Assembly: GCA_002706885.1 (NCBI GenBank)
Contig: PAKY01000110.1
Span: forward strand, 1-61,821
Reading direction: 5' to 3'
From: Phycisphaerae bacterium
GTDB taxonomy: Bacteria > Planctomycetota > Phycisphaerae > Phycisphaerales > UBA1924
Length of the DNA: 61,821 bases
In this document: positions 17,801-24,515 of the stretch, piece by piece
Position numbering within the stretch: position 1 is the first letter of the stretch
How the letters are laid out: every line of letters begins with the position of its first letter
Translations under genes and position numbers: made by a program
The notes under the pieces: generated by a model
The model's input: the letters and a program-made list of their open reading frames with translations, nothing else
What the model was told of the DNA's origin: nothing
Database searches by the model: none

Positions 17801-18106
17801 GATCCGTCTCCGAAAGCGTGCGAACGCGTGGGCCGAACGGCGCCGATCGATCCGAGAACGGCGTGGGCCCACACCCAAGCGGGCGGCAGCGTGATCGGTG
17901 CGCACGGGGGGCGAGATGTCGAGGCGGCGAGAGCGACCTAACCCGTTGGACGGGCTTGCTTAGAAAAAATCTTGGCGAATGTGATCGCGACGTTGGGATC
18001 TGTCACGTTCGTGCGCGCGCGGGTTTCGTTTATCCTCGATCGGCGTCGAACGAACGAGAGGAAACGCGCGGCCCAAGCGGGCTTTCGCGACGAGGGAGTA
18101 ACTGCG
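17801..18106. other. Divergent intergenic region between portal and membrane-protein genes
   Basis: These 306 bases separate the minus-strand capsid cassette from a plus-strand gene. The part next to the portal start is open in the portal frame but Arg-rich and non-protein-like. A short AT-rich island (TTAGAAAAAATCTT) at 17960-17973 is the most promoter-like spot. I see no trace of a terminase or small-terminase gene. Confidence 0.5.
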
Positions 18107-18775
18107 ATGAGCGAGCATGACCGAGCGCCGGATGGAACGGATAGCCCGCATGGACCGCCCGCGAGCACGCTGCCGGGAGCGCAGCCGGGCGGGGGGGACA
18201 CGCCTGTCTCACCGACGCCGACGCGTGGGACGAACGAGTTGCCGAGCGGAACGATGGGTGGTTCGAAGGGCGGATCGTTGCCGTCGATCGCGTTGGGCGC
18301 GCTGCTGCTCGCGATCGGGTTTGGCGGCGGGCTCGCGCTCGGGTGGATGACGGCGATGTCGACGGGGATCGGTAAGAGCGTCGACGAGGAACGCGCGGAG
18401 GAGGCGGCGGAGCTTGCGGGCGAGGCGCCGACGCTGTCGCTCTCGGTCGCGGAGGGCGCGGTCGCGGGCGAGGCGTTCGATCTCACGCTGACGATCGGGA
18501 ACCGCGGCGAGATCACGCGGACGCTTCAGGTCGTGGAGATCACGGGCGACATCGCGGACGCGATCAGCGGTGGGATGTCGGGCGAGGAAGGGCTCGTCCA
18601 GAACGATCGCGGCGGGTGGTCGGCGTTGTTCGACGAGGCGATTGCGCCGGGCGCGACGGAGACCGTGACGCTGAGCGTGACGATCGCGGAGTCGGGCGCG
18701 TACGACGGGCAGGTTCGGGTGGGGATGGCTTCGGGGCCGGCGATGCGGGTGGGGGTTGAGGTGGAGGTGGAGTAG
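18107..18775 (+). CDS. Membrane-anchored protein with one extracytoplasmic Ig-like/CARDB-like domain
   Basis: The 222-residue protein starts at 18107 with GGGAG upstream. It has a Pro/Gly/Thr-rich cytoplasmic tail of about 60 residues and one transmembrane helix (IALGALLLAIGFGGGLALGWM). The extracytoplasmic beta domain contains TLSLSVAEGAVAGEAFDLTL, GNRGEITRTLQVVEI and ATETVTLSVTIAESGAYDG, the pattern of CARDB or BACON-like Ig-fold domains. No enzymatic motif is seen. Function is unknown; a role in envelope interactions is possible. Confidence 0.7.
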   Translation: MSEHDRAPDGTDSPHGPPASTLPGAQPGGGDTPVSPTPTRGTNELPSGTMGGSKGGSLPSIALGALLLAIGFGGGLALGWMTAMSTGIGKSVDEERAEEAAELAGEAPTLSLSVAEGAVAGEAFDLTLTIGNRGEITRTLQVVEITGDIADAISGGMSGEEGLVQNDRGGWSALFDEAIAPGATETVTLSVTIAESGAYDGQVRVGMASGPAMRVGVEVEVE

Positions 18776-19137
18776 GGGGGAGGGGATTGGGGACTGGCGA
18801 TCGGCGCTCGGCGATCGGGGGGGGAGAAGAGCGGCATCCGGGACTCGGGATCCGGCATCCGGGGGTTGAGTCGGGAGATGGTCATTGGGATTGGGGAGCA
18901 TGCCCGGGCTGCGCGTGGGCATGGCGCACGGGAGTGTGAGCGTGGCTCGCGGGGTAGGTGGTGGCGCCGAGGGCTTGCGTCCTCGGCTCGCGGGGATGTC
19001 GAGGAATTGCGGGCGGGCGTCGGTGGTGAGAGTACGGTCGGGGGACTGCGATTCGATTGGCTCGCCCTGAGCGTGAGCGAAGGGTTGTAGGACGATCGTC
19101 TCGGCGAGGATCGGAAAGACGAACGAGACGTCCACCG
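18776..19137. repeat. Gene-free repeat cluster with near-intact 99-bp unit
   Basis: The GGATTGGGGACTGGCGATCGG module lies at about 18784-18804. Positions 18826-18924 are a 99-base unit that recurs ungapped at 22271-22369 with three mismatches. It contains CGGCATCCGGGACTCGGGAT, TTGAGTCGGGAGATGG and the REP-A palindrome (18899-18923). From 18950 to 19090 there are CCGAGGGCTTGCGTCCTCGG and GCCCTGAGCGTGAGCGAAGGG palindromes. No gene is supported. Confidence 0.75.
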
Positions 19138-19992
19138 TCACTCGGTAAGCAGACGCTCGAGGTCGGCGATCGTTGCGGGGTCGGATACGACGACGGACCA
19201 GCCGGAGTCGCTCTTCGCGACCACGGTCTCGTGTCCGATCGAGCCCCGTTCGGTGACCCATCCGTAGTGTGGTTTGCTCATGAACTCGTTGTTCGAGACG
19301 ATCAGATCGCCGAGGATGAGCTCCGCGCTCTCGAGATTCGGGTCTTCGAGGTGGTCGAGCAGCTTGGCTGATCGGAATGATGAAGGGGCGGCGACCTCTC
19401 TGTCTGCCGCCTCCAGTGCTGCCTTCAACGTGGGCGGCGGCTCGACTGACGCAATTGCGCTCGATCTGACCAGCAAGACAGCTCGACCGTCGAAGTCGTG
19501 GCGGCGGACGCGTTCGATGAGCAGTGATGACCACGTCGCATTGCCTTCGCTCAACCGAACGAGAGCCTCGCGATCGAGCGCACTGACGGGCGCGGGCGGG
19601 GCGTCCGGGAATGACTGAAGCGTTAGGAGGTAGACGAGGTGATCCACGTCCATGTTCGCGTAGAGCAGCGGCGTTGGCGCGGCCGCCCACCAGCCGCGGG
19701 CTTGGACGGCGGGGGTGACGTGCGCGGCGTAGGCGAGGGTGAGGCAGGTCAGGACCAACGGCGTCGCCAGTTTCCAGCGTTGGCGGGTTCTTGAGAGGTG
19801 GCGTTCGTTCTTCGCGGGCTTGCCGCACTCGGGGCAGGTCCATGGTGTCGGGGCGTCGCCCGCGTCGTACCAGCACTTGCGGCAGCGGCGGCGGCCTTTG
19901 GGGCGGTCGCCGTAGAGGATGAAGAAGGCGGTGAGGGCGAGGGCGGTGGCGAGGAGGGTGTAGGTGAGGGTTGGGGGGATCCAGGGGGGCAC
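19138..19992 (-). CDS. Zinc-ribbon membrane protein of unknown function
   Basis: The 284-residue protein probably starts at a GTG (19992) and has no clear ribosome site. It has an N-terminal transmembrane helix (LLATALALTAFFILYG), a CRKCWYD...WTCPECGKP zinc ribbon (about 38-60), a second transmembrane helix (LATPLVLTCLTLAYAAHV) and a soluble C-terminal domain of about 190 residues rich in short helices. The CRKCWYD/CPECG head is characteristic of many planctomycete membrane proteins of undetermined function. A second zinc-ribbon protein with the same logic occurs at 55.3 kb. Confidence 0.7.
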   Translation of the reverse strand: MPPWIPPTLTYTLLATALALTAFFILYGDRPKGRRRCRKCWYDAGDAPTPWTCPECGKPAKNERHLSRTRQRWKLATPLVLTCLTLAYAAHVTPAVQARGWWAAAPTPLLYANMDVDHLVYLLTLQSFPDAPPAPVSALDREALVRLSEGNATWSSLLIERVRRHDFDGRAVLLVRSSAIASVEPPPTLKAALEAADREVAAPSSFRSAKLLDHLEDPNLESAELILGDLIVSNNEFMSKPHYGWVTERGSIGHETVVAKSDSGWSVVVSDPATIADLERLLTE

Positions 19993-20208
19993 TTGGGGAG
20001 GGTAACGGGGCGCGGTGGAGTGGTGGGTTTGAATTGAGAGAGGAGTATGCCCGCGTTGTTCTCACGTTGGGCGTGGGCATGGCACACCGGAGGGGCGATG
20101 GCGCGCTGGAGTTGGGGCGGCTCGCTTGCGTTGTGAAGACGCCCCCTCCGACCCGCTTCGCGGGCCACCTCCCCCGTTGGCGACGGGAGAGGAGAGGGGG
20201 AGGGGTGG
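19993..20208. repeat. Decayed REP-A and CCCCCTCCGACCCGCTTCGC palindrome
   Basis: A decayed REP-A lies at about 20046-20083 with a longer loop (TATGCCCGCG ... GGGCGTGGGCATGGCACACC). At 20141-20205 lies a different repeat: CCCCCTCCGACCCGCTTCGC, GGGCCACCTCCCCCG and a purine-rich GGGAGAGGAGAGGGGGAGG end, able to fold on itself. No gene is seen. Confidence 0.6.
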
Positions 20209-20628
20209 TTAGTCTTCGATGCCGAGTTGGCGTTTGAGGGCGAGGGTGGAGCCTCGGTCGGTCATGATGCGTTCGTCGGAGATGAGCCAGAAGGTGACGC
20301 CGACGATCGTGTAGGCGAGGAAGGTGAGGGCGAGATAGATCACGACGGACCTTGCTACCACGCCGAAGTGGAGGAGGGCGACGGTCACGATGATTGCGAA
20401 GACCGCGAAGCGGGTTGTTTGGAGCACGCGGGAGGCGTGCGGGATGAGGCTGGTGAGGAAGAGGCGCGGGAGGAACAGGCCCGCGAGGGCGCAGGGGATG
20501 ATGACAAGGGCGGCGGCGGAGGCGGTCGAGCGGACCGCGAGCCAGGTGAGGTAGGCGAGGACGAGGAGGTTCCAGGTGGCGCCGAAGGGGCCGAGGTTGA
20601 GGTAGTAGCGGCGGATGCGGGCGATCAT
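20209..20628 (-). CDS. Small multi-pass membrane protein
   Basis: The 139-residue protein has about four hydrophobic segments: LLVLAYLTWLAV, AALVIIPCALAGLFLPRLFL, FAVFAIIVTVALLHFGVVA and VIYLALTFLAYTIVGVTFWLI. It ends in a short charged tail (SDERIMTDRG, then KRQLGIED). No family motif is recognised. It is probably an inner-membrane protein of unknown function. Confidence 0.65.
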   Translation of the reverse strand: MIARIRRYYLNLGPFGATWNLLVLAYLTWLAVRSTASAAALVIIPCALAGLFLPRLFLTSLIPHASRVLQTTRFAVFAIIVTVALLHFGVVARSVVIYLALTFLAYTIVGVTFWLISDERIMTDRGSTLALKRQLGIED

Positions 20629-20702
20629 TTTGGGTTTCGCTCCGCGGGCGGGTTTGTGGCCGCGAGGGGGGGCTCTTGTTGGCGTTGGTTTGGCGTGACG
20701 TT

Positions 20703-20724
20703 GCCCCAGGCTTGCGCCAGGGGC
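20703..20724. repeat. REP-B palindrome
   Basis: This is an exact copy of the 22-base REP-B core (arms GCCCCAGGC and GCCAGGGGC with one A:A mismatch) followed by TTGTAG, between two minus-strand genes. Confidence 0.8.
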
Positions 20725-20736
20725 TTGTAGGAGGCG

Positions 20737-21000
20737 TCAGGCTTTGGTGGGTTCGGACGTGGGTTCGACGCGTGAGTACTGGTCGAGGTTGACGACGACG
20801 AGTTCGCCGTCGTCCTTGCGGATCTCGACGCGGTCGAGCCAGAGCTTCTTGTCCTTGGAGTGCGCGAACCAGGAGCCGGTCTTGGACTGGCCGAAGGTCA
20901 CGATCTCGCCCTCGACGCGGGTCGTCAGCGTGCCGGTGAGGCGGGGGACCTGCTGCACGATTCGGACGCGGTCGCCTGGCTTGTAGGGGAATTCGTACAT
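20737..21000 (-). CDS. Small SH3-like hypothetical protein
   Basis: The 87-residue protein starts at 21000. The frame stays open far upstream only because the repeat cluster there lacks stops. The fold is probably a small beta barrel: YKPGDRVRIVQQVPRLTGTL, TTRVEGEIVTFGQSKTGSWF, KKLWLDRVEIRKDDGELVVV. KPGDRVRI near the N-terminus is typical of KOW/SH3-like domains. It is cytoplasmic, of unknown function, and shares its strand with the small membrane protein downstream. Confidence 0.7.
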   Translation of the reverse strand: MYEFPYKPGDRVRIVQQVPRLTGTLTTRVEGEIVTFGQSKTGSWFAHSKDKKLWLDRVEIRKDDGELVVVNLDQYSRVEPTSEPTKA

Positions 21001-21262
21001 GACGGGTGAGGGTAGGCGGATTGGGGAGGGGATTGGGGACTGGCGAGGGGGGAGAGAGGAGCGGCATCCGGCACCCGGCACCCGGCACCCGGCACCCGGC
21101 ACCCGGCACCCGGGGATTGGAAGTTGGAGGTTGGGTTTGGGGAGCGGGAGAGCATGCCCGCGCTGCGCGTGGGCATGGCACACCGGAGTTGGCGTGGCAC
21201 ACCGGAGTTGGCGTGGCACACCGGCGGGGATGGCACGCCAGAAGGGGAGTGGCACACCTGAG
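21001..21262. repeat. Repeat cluster: 7-mer GGCACCC array, REP-A and 19-mer array
   Basis: Positions 21063-21111 are one GGCATCC plus six perfect GGCACCC heptamers. REP-A lies at 21154-21178. It is followed by tandem GTGGCACACCGGAGTTGGC units of 19 bases with decay to 21262. The cluster fills the whole gap between the small SH3-like gene and the metalloprotease stop. Confidence 0.8.
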
Positions 21263-21272
21263 GGGGGTGGTG

Positions 21273-22151
21273 TTATTTGCGGCGGCGGCGGGTGGCGGTG
21301 AGGGCGGCGAGGGCGAGGGTTGTCGTGACGCCCGGGGTGGGGAGTTGGTTGTTGGCGGACATGTTGGCCATGGCGAGGTCGTTGGCGCTGGGGTTGCGGG
21401 CGAAGAGCATGTTGAGGTTGGTCTGATGCCAGCCGGCGGCGGTGAACTCGCGCATGACGCTGCCGTCGCGCGGGGCGCCGATGGTGTCGGAGCCGGCGTC
21501 GAGGACGTGTTCGAGGCGGAAGGCGTGGCCGATCTCGTGGAGGGCGACGATGATCGGGTCGTAGAACATGTCTTCGGCCGCCGGTTGTCCGCCCGGGATG
21601 GCGCCGCCGCCGTTGGTGCCGATGCCCCAGAGGACGGAGGGGTTGAAGACGATCTCGGCGCGTGTGACGAAGCGCGCGTCCATCGGGTCGGTCGAGATGA
21701 TGTTGAAGAACGCGAGCGCGGGTGAGAGTCCGCCGCCTCCGCCCGGGACGGGGACGGGGCGGTCGTTGGAGCCGCGCTGTTCGTTCGAGGGGAACTGATC
21801 GAACTCCTTCGGCGCGCCGGTGACGGGGTCGGCGACGAGGCGGCCGAAGCGCACGTCGATGTTGATCGATCCGGCGGCGGCGGGGAACTCGGAGACCGTC
21901 CAGCCCGTGCCGGCGGAGCTCCACGCGTCGGCGGCGCGTGTGACGGCGTCGGCGATGGAGAAGGCGTCGGCGCCCGTGGGATCGAACTCACGCTGCGGCG
22001 CACCGACGTTGACGAAGGTGGTCCGGGTGTCGGCGGCGAAGTTGAGCTGGAGGGAGCGGTTGTTTCCCGCGTAGTCCCACGCGGCGTTGAACGCGCCGAG
22101 GGAGGGGGTGGCTGCGCAGAGGATGAGCGTGGTCGCGGCGAGGCGTTTCAT
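21273..22151 (-). CDS. Exported matrixin-like metalloprotease with PEP-CTERM-like tail
   Basis: The 292-residue protein has AAGGACG upstream of the start and a signal peptide (LAATTLILCAATPSLGA). The zinc site is HEIGHAFRLEH (about residues 207-217), the metzincin HExxHxxxxxH pattern, and GSVMREF about 20 residues later supplies the Met-turn. The Gly-rich PVPGGGGGLSP segment is a likely surface loop. The C-terminus is PTPGVTTTLALAALTATRRRRK, a short hydrophobic segment plus Arg/Lys tail like PEP-CTERM sorting signals. It is probably a secreted or surface-sorted protease of unknown substrate. Confidence 0.82.
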   Translation of the reverse strand: MKRLAATTLILCAATPSLGAFNAAWDYAGNNRSLQLNFAADTRTTFVNVGAPQREFDPTGADAFSIADAVTRAADAWSSAGTGWTVSEFPAAAGSINIDVRFGRLVADPVTGAPKEFDQFPSNEQRGSNDRPVPVPGGGGGLSPALAFFNIISTDPMDARFVTRAEIVFNPSVLWGIGTNGGGAIPGGQPAAEDMFYDPIIVALHEIGHAFRLEHVLDAGSDTIGAPRDGSVMREFTAAGWHQTNLNMLFARNPSANDLAMANMSANNQLPTPGVTTTLALAALTATRRRRK

Positions 22152-22270
22152 GGGGCGTCCTTCGGTTGGAGGCGTTCGCTTCGGAGAGGCGTTGCAAGCT
22201 GAGGGCTTGCGACGAGATAGAAAACGTCAGATGGGCGCGGGACTCACGCGCGTGTGATGGAATGGGGACG

Positions 22271-22369
22271 GAAGAGCGGCATCCGGGACTCGGGATGCGG
22301 CATCCGGGGGTTGAGTCGGGAGATGGTCGTTGGGATTGGGGAGCATGCCCGCGCTGCGCGTGGGCATGG
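22271..22369. repeat. Second near-intact copy of the 99-bp REP-A unit
   Basis: It aligns without gaps to 18826-18924 at a constant offset of 3445 bases. The three differences are C/G in GGAT(C/G)CGG, A/G in GTC(A/G)TTGGG and G/C within the palindrome. The palindrome itself is 22344-22368. Decayed TGGCACACCGGAG flank copies continue to about 22435, just before the mutase stop. Confidence 0.85.
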
Positions 22370-22445
22370 CACACCGGAGGGGTGGCACATCCGGGTGGTG
22401 GCATGCCGGCGGGGTGGCACGCGGGAGGGGGTGAGAGGGCGGGGG

Positions 22446-23993
22446 TCAGTTGGCGATGGCTTTTTCGGTTTCGGCGAGGACTTCGGTGGCGATGGCTTCG
22501 GTGGGGGCCTCGCAGATGAGGCGCATGATGGGTTCGGTGTTGGAGGCGCGGACGTGGACCCATGTGCCGGCGCGGGGGCCGGAGGGGTCGAAGTCGACAC
22601 GGACGCCGTCCTGGAGGTCGATCTTCTCTGCGGCGAAGTGTTTGGCGACGGCTTCGACGGCGGGTTTGGCGGCTTCCTTGGTGGGGATGTCGGTCTTGCG
22701 CTTGAGGATCGCGTAGCCGGCGGCGCCCGGGCTGTAGCTGTTGATCTGATCGACAAGTTGGCTGATGGTCTTGCCCGTGCGGGCCATGAGGGAGAGGGTG
22801 AGGGCCATGGCGGAGAGGGAGTCTCGGATGTAGACGACCTCGGGCCAGATGACGCCGCCGTTGCCTTCGCCGCCGAGCACGACGTCGCGGCCCTGTTCCT
22901 TGAGCTGCTTCATGCGTTCGACGACGTTGGCTTCGCCGACGGGGGTGCGGACGACCTCGGCGTCGTACTTCGCGGCGACGTCTTCGATCATGCGGGAGGT
23001 GGAGAGGTTGGCGACCATCACAGGTGGCCCGTCGCCTGTGCTCGGGGCCTGCGCTTCGGCGCGCGCAGAGAGGATGGCTTCGGCGCAGAGGGCGAGGGTG
23101 TATTCCTCGCCGATGTAGCGGCCGTTCTCGTCGACGATGGCTAGGCGGTCGGCGTCGGGGTCTTGGGCGAAGCCGATGTCGGCGTTGAGACCGGGGACGG
23201 CGGGGCAGAGGCCGCCTTCGCCGCTGAGGTTTTCGGCGGTGGGTTCGGGGGTGTGGGGGAAGACGCCCGAGCGATCGCCATAGAGCAGGATGCACTGGAC
23301 CGGCGTGTCGTAGAACATCACGCGGTCGAGTTCGCTGGCGCTGGCGTTGACGGCGTCGACGACGACGCGGTAGCTCTTGCCCTGTTCGTCGAGCCATCTC
23401 CAGAAATTGCCGTCCTCGTCGCTCACGAGTTCGGACATGGCGTTCAGCACGCGGAGGCAGTGCGCGTCCTCGGCGTCGTTGGAATTTGTGTACGACGCGA
23501 CCCACTGCGGCTCTTCCCAGGTCGGGTCGTCGGACTCGAAGCGGGCGATGATTTCGGCGGCGAGGCTGGCGGGCGGGGCGCACGCGATTGATTCGCTCTC
23601 CTCGATCGTTCCGCGGCCGTCGGAGTGAGCGCCGAAGTCGCCGAGCATCAGCTTGAGGCCGTTCCACTCCTGCGGGTTGTGGCTCGCGGTGACCATGACC
23701 GCGCCGGCGGCGCCGATCATGTCGGCGTGGACGCCGACGCTCGGGGTCGTCGCGACGCCGAGGTCGCAGACCCGGCAGCCGGTGGACATCAGAGCCGACG
23801 CGGCGGCGAAGGTGATCGCCTCGCCGCCCTTGCGGCCGTCGTTGGCGATGACGACCATCGGACTTTCGCTCGCGGATTCGCTGAGCCATGTGCCGAAGGC
23901 GGCGGCGAAGCGAACGGCGACTTCGGGGGTGAGGCTTTTGCCGACGATGCCTCGGAGGCCGCTGACGCCGACGATGAGGGGGGCTTCGGTCAT
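22446..23993 (-). CDS. Phosphohexomutase (phosphoglucomutase/phosphomannomutase/phosphoglucosamine mutase family)
   Basis: The 515-residue cytoplasmic enzyme belongs to the alpha-D-phosphohexomutase superfamily. All four signatures are present: the phosphoserine loop TASHNPQEWNG (about 103), the Mg site DPDADRLAI (about 270), the sugar loop GEGNGGVIWPE (about 373) and the phosphate-binding RASNTEPIMRL near the C-terminus. The N-terminal GVSGLRGIVGKSLTPEVA resembles GlmM and archaeal-type mutases. Which sugar it uses is not decidable from sequence alone. It could supply hexose-1-phosphate for cell-envelope glycans. Confidence 0.87.
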   Translation of the reverse strand: MTEAPLIVGVSGLRGIVGKSLTPEVAVRFAAAFGTWLSESASESPMVVIANDGRKGGEAITFAAASALMSTGCRVCDLGVATTPSVGVHADMIGAAGAVMVTASHNPQEWNGLKLMLGDFGAHSDGRGTIEESESIACAPPASLAAEIIARFESDDPTWEEPQWVASYTNSNDAEDAHCLRVLNAMSELVSDEDGNFWRWLDEQGKSYRVVVDAVNASASELDRVMFYDTPVQCILLYGDRSGVFPHTPEPTAENLSGEGGLCPAVPGLNADIGFAQDPDADRLAIVDENGRYIGEEYTLALCAEAILSARAEAQAPSTGDGPPVMVANLSTSRMIEDVAAKYDAEVVRTPVGEANVVERMKQLKEQGRDVVLGGEGNGGVIWPEVVYIRDSLSAMALTLSLMARTGKTISQLVDQINSYSPGAAGYAILKRKTDIPTKEAAKPAVEAVAKHFAAEKIDLQDGVRVDFDPSGPRAGTWVHVRASNTEPIMRLICEAPTEAIATEVLAETEKAIAN

Positions 23994-24008
23994 GTGTGTG
24001 TCTCTCAG

Positions 24009-24030
24009 ACCCCAGGCTTGCGCCAGGGGC
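24009..24030. repeat. REP-B palindrome
   Basis: One copy of the 22-base REP-B element, with A for G at the first base, followed by TTGTA. It lies in the 83-base gap between the divergent mutase and PTPS-family genes. Confidence 0.75.
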
Positions 24031-24076
24031 TTGTATCGAAGCGTCGGGCGGGCGAGGCGTGTCCTAATCTAGTCTC

Positions 24077-24463
24077 ATGCCCTACACGCTTGAGGTTTCG
24101 CACGAGTTCTGCGCTGCTCATGCCCTGACGATTTCGGGCGCTCACGAGCCCGTTCATGGGCACAATTTTCGCGTCCTCGCGACCGTCGCGGGGGACGAAC
24201 TCGATGATGACGGGCTGTTGTGCGATTTCCACACGGTGCACGGGGTGCTGGTGGAGATCTGCGAGCCGCTGAACAACGTCGACCTGAACGCGGTGGACCC
24301 GTTCACCAGCCTGAACCCGACCGCGGAGCACATCGCTCGCTACATCGCCGACGAGCTCGCGGAGCGGCTGGACGCGAGCCTGGCGGATGCGGCGCACGTG
24401 GAGAGCGTGAGCGTGACGGAGGCGGCGGGGTGCAGGGCGGTGTATTCGCGTCCGAGACCGTGA
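24077..24463 (+). CDS. 6-pyruvoyl-tetrahydropterin synthase/QueD-family protein lacking the usual catalytic Cys
   Basis: The 128-residue protein shows the T-fold zinc site: the first His in HEFCAAHAL and the pair in HGHNF (about 28-30). C-terminal VSVTEAAGC carries the conserved Glu. QueD and PTPS enzymes normally have C-x3-HGH; here those positions read HEPVHGH, with Glu three residues before the zinc His and no Cys. Loss of Cys with a nearby Glu recalls the PTPS-III subgroup that can replace dihydroneopterin aldolase in folate synthesis. The role could therefore be folate or queuosine; this is not settled. Confidence 0.8.
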   Translation: MPYTLEVSHEFCAAHALTISGAHEPVHGHNFRVLATVAGDELDDDGLLCDFHTVHGVLVEICEPLNNVDLNAVDPFTSLNPTAEHIARYIADELAERLDASLADAAHVESVSVTEAAGCRAVYSRPRP

Positions 24464-24515
24464 TTCGGGGTGTCGGGACGGAACTCGGGGCGGATTGACG
24501 CCTATATATCCTTCT

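Noticed and set aside
17801..17905. N-terminal extension of the portal protein or remnant terminase
   Set aside because: 35 Arg/His/Ala-rich codons with no motif; a ribosome site supports the later start and no terminase motif is visible.
21063..21111. Regular short repeats considered as a CRISPR array
   Set aside because: Unit is 7 bases with no spacers and no cas gene nearby.
18209..22003. 1264-codon minus-strand frame through the repeat-rich region
   Set aside because: It crosses four independent genes and several repeats and contains SPPSP/PRRHPR low complexity; stops are absent only because repeats lack them.
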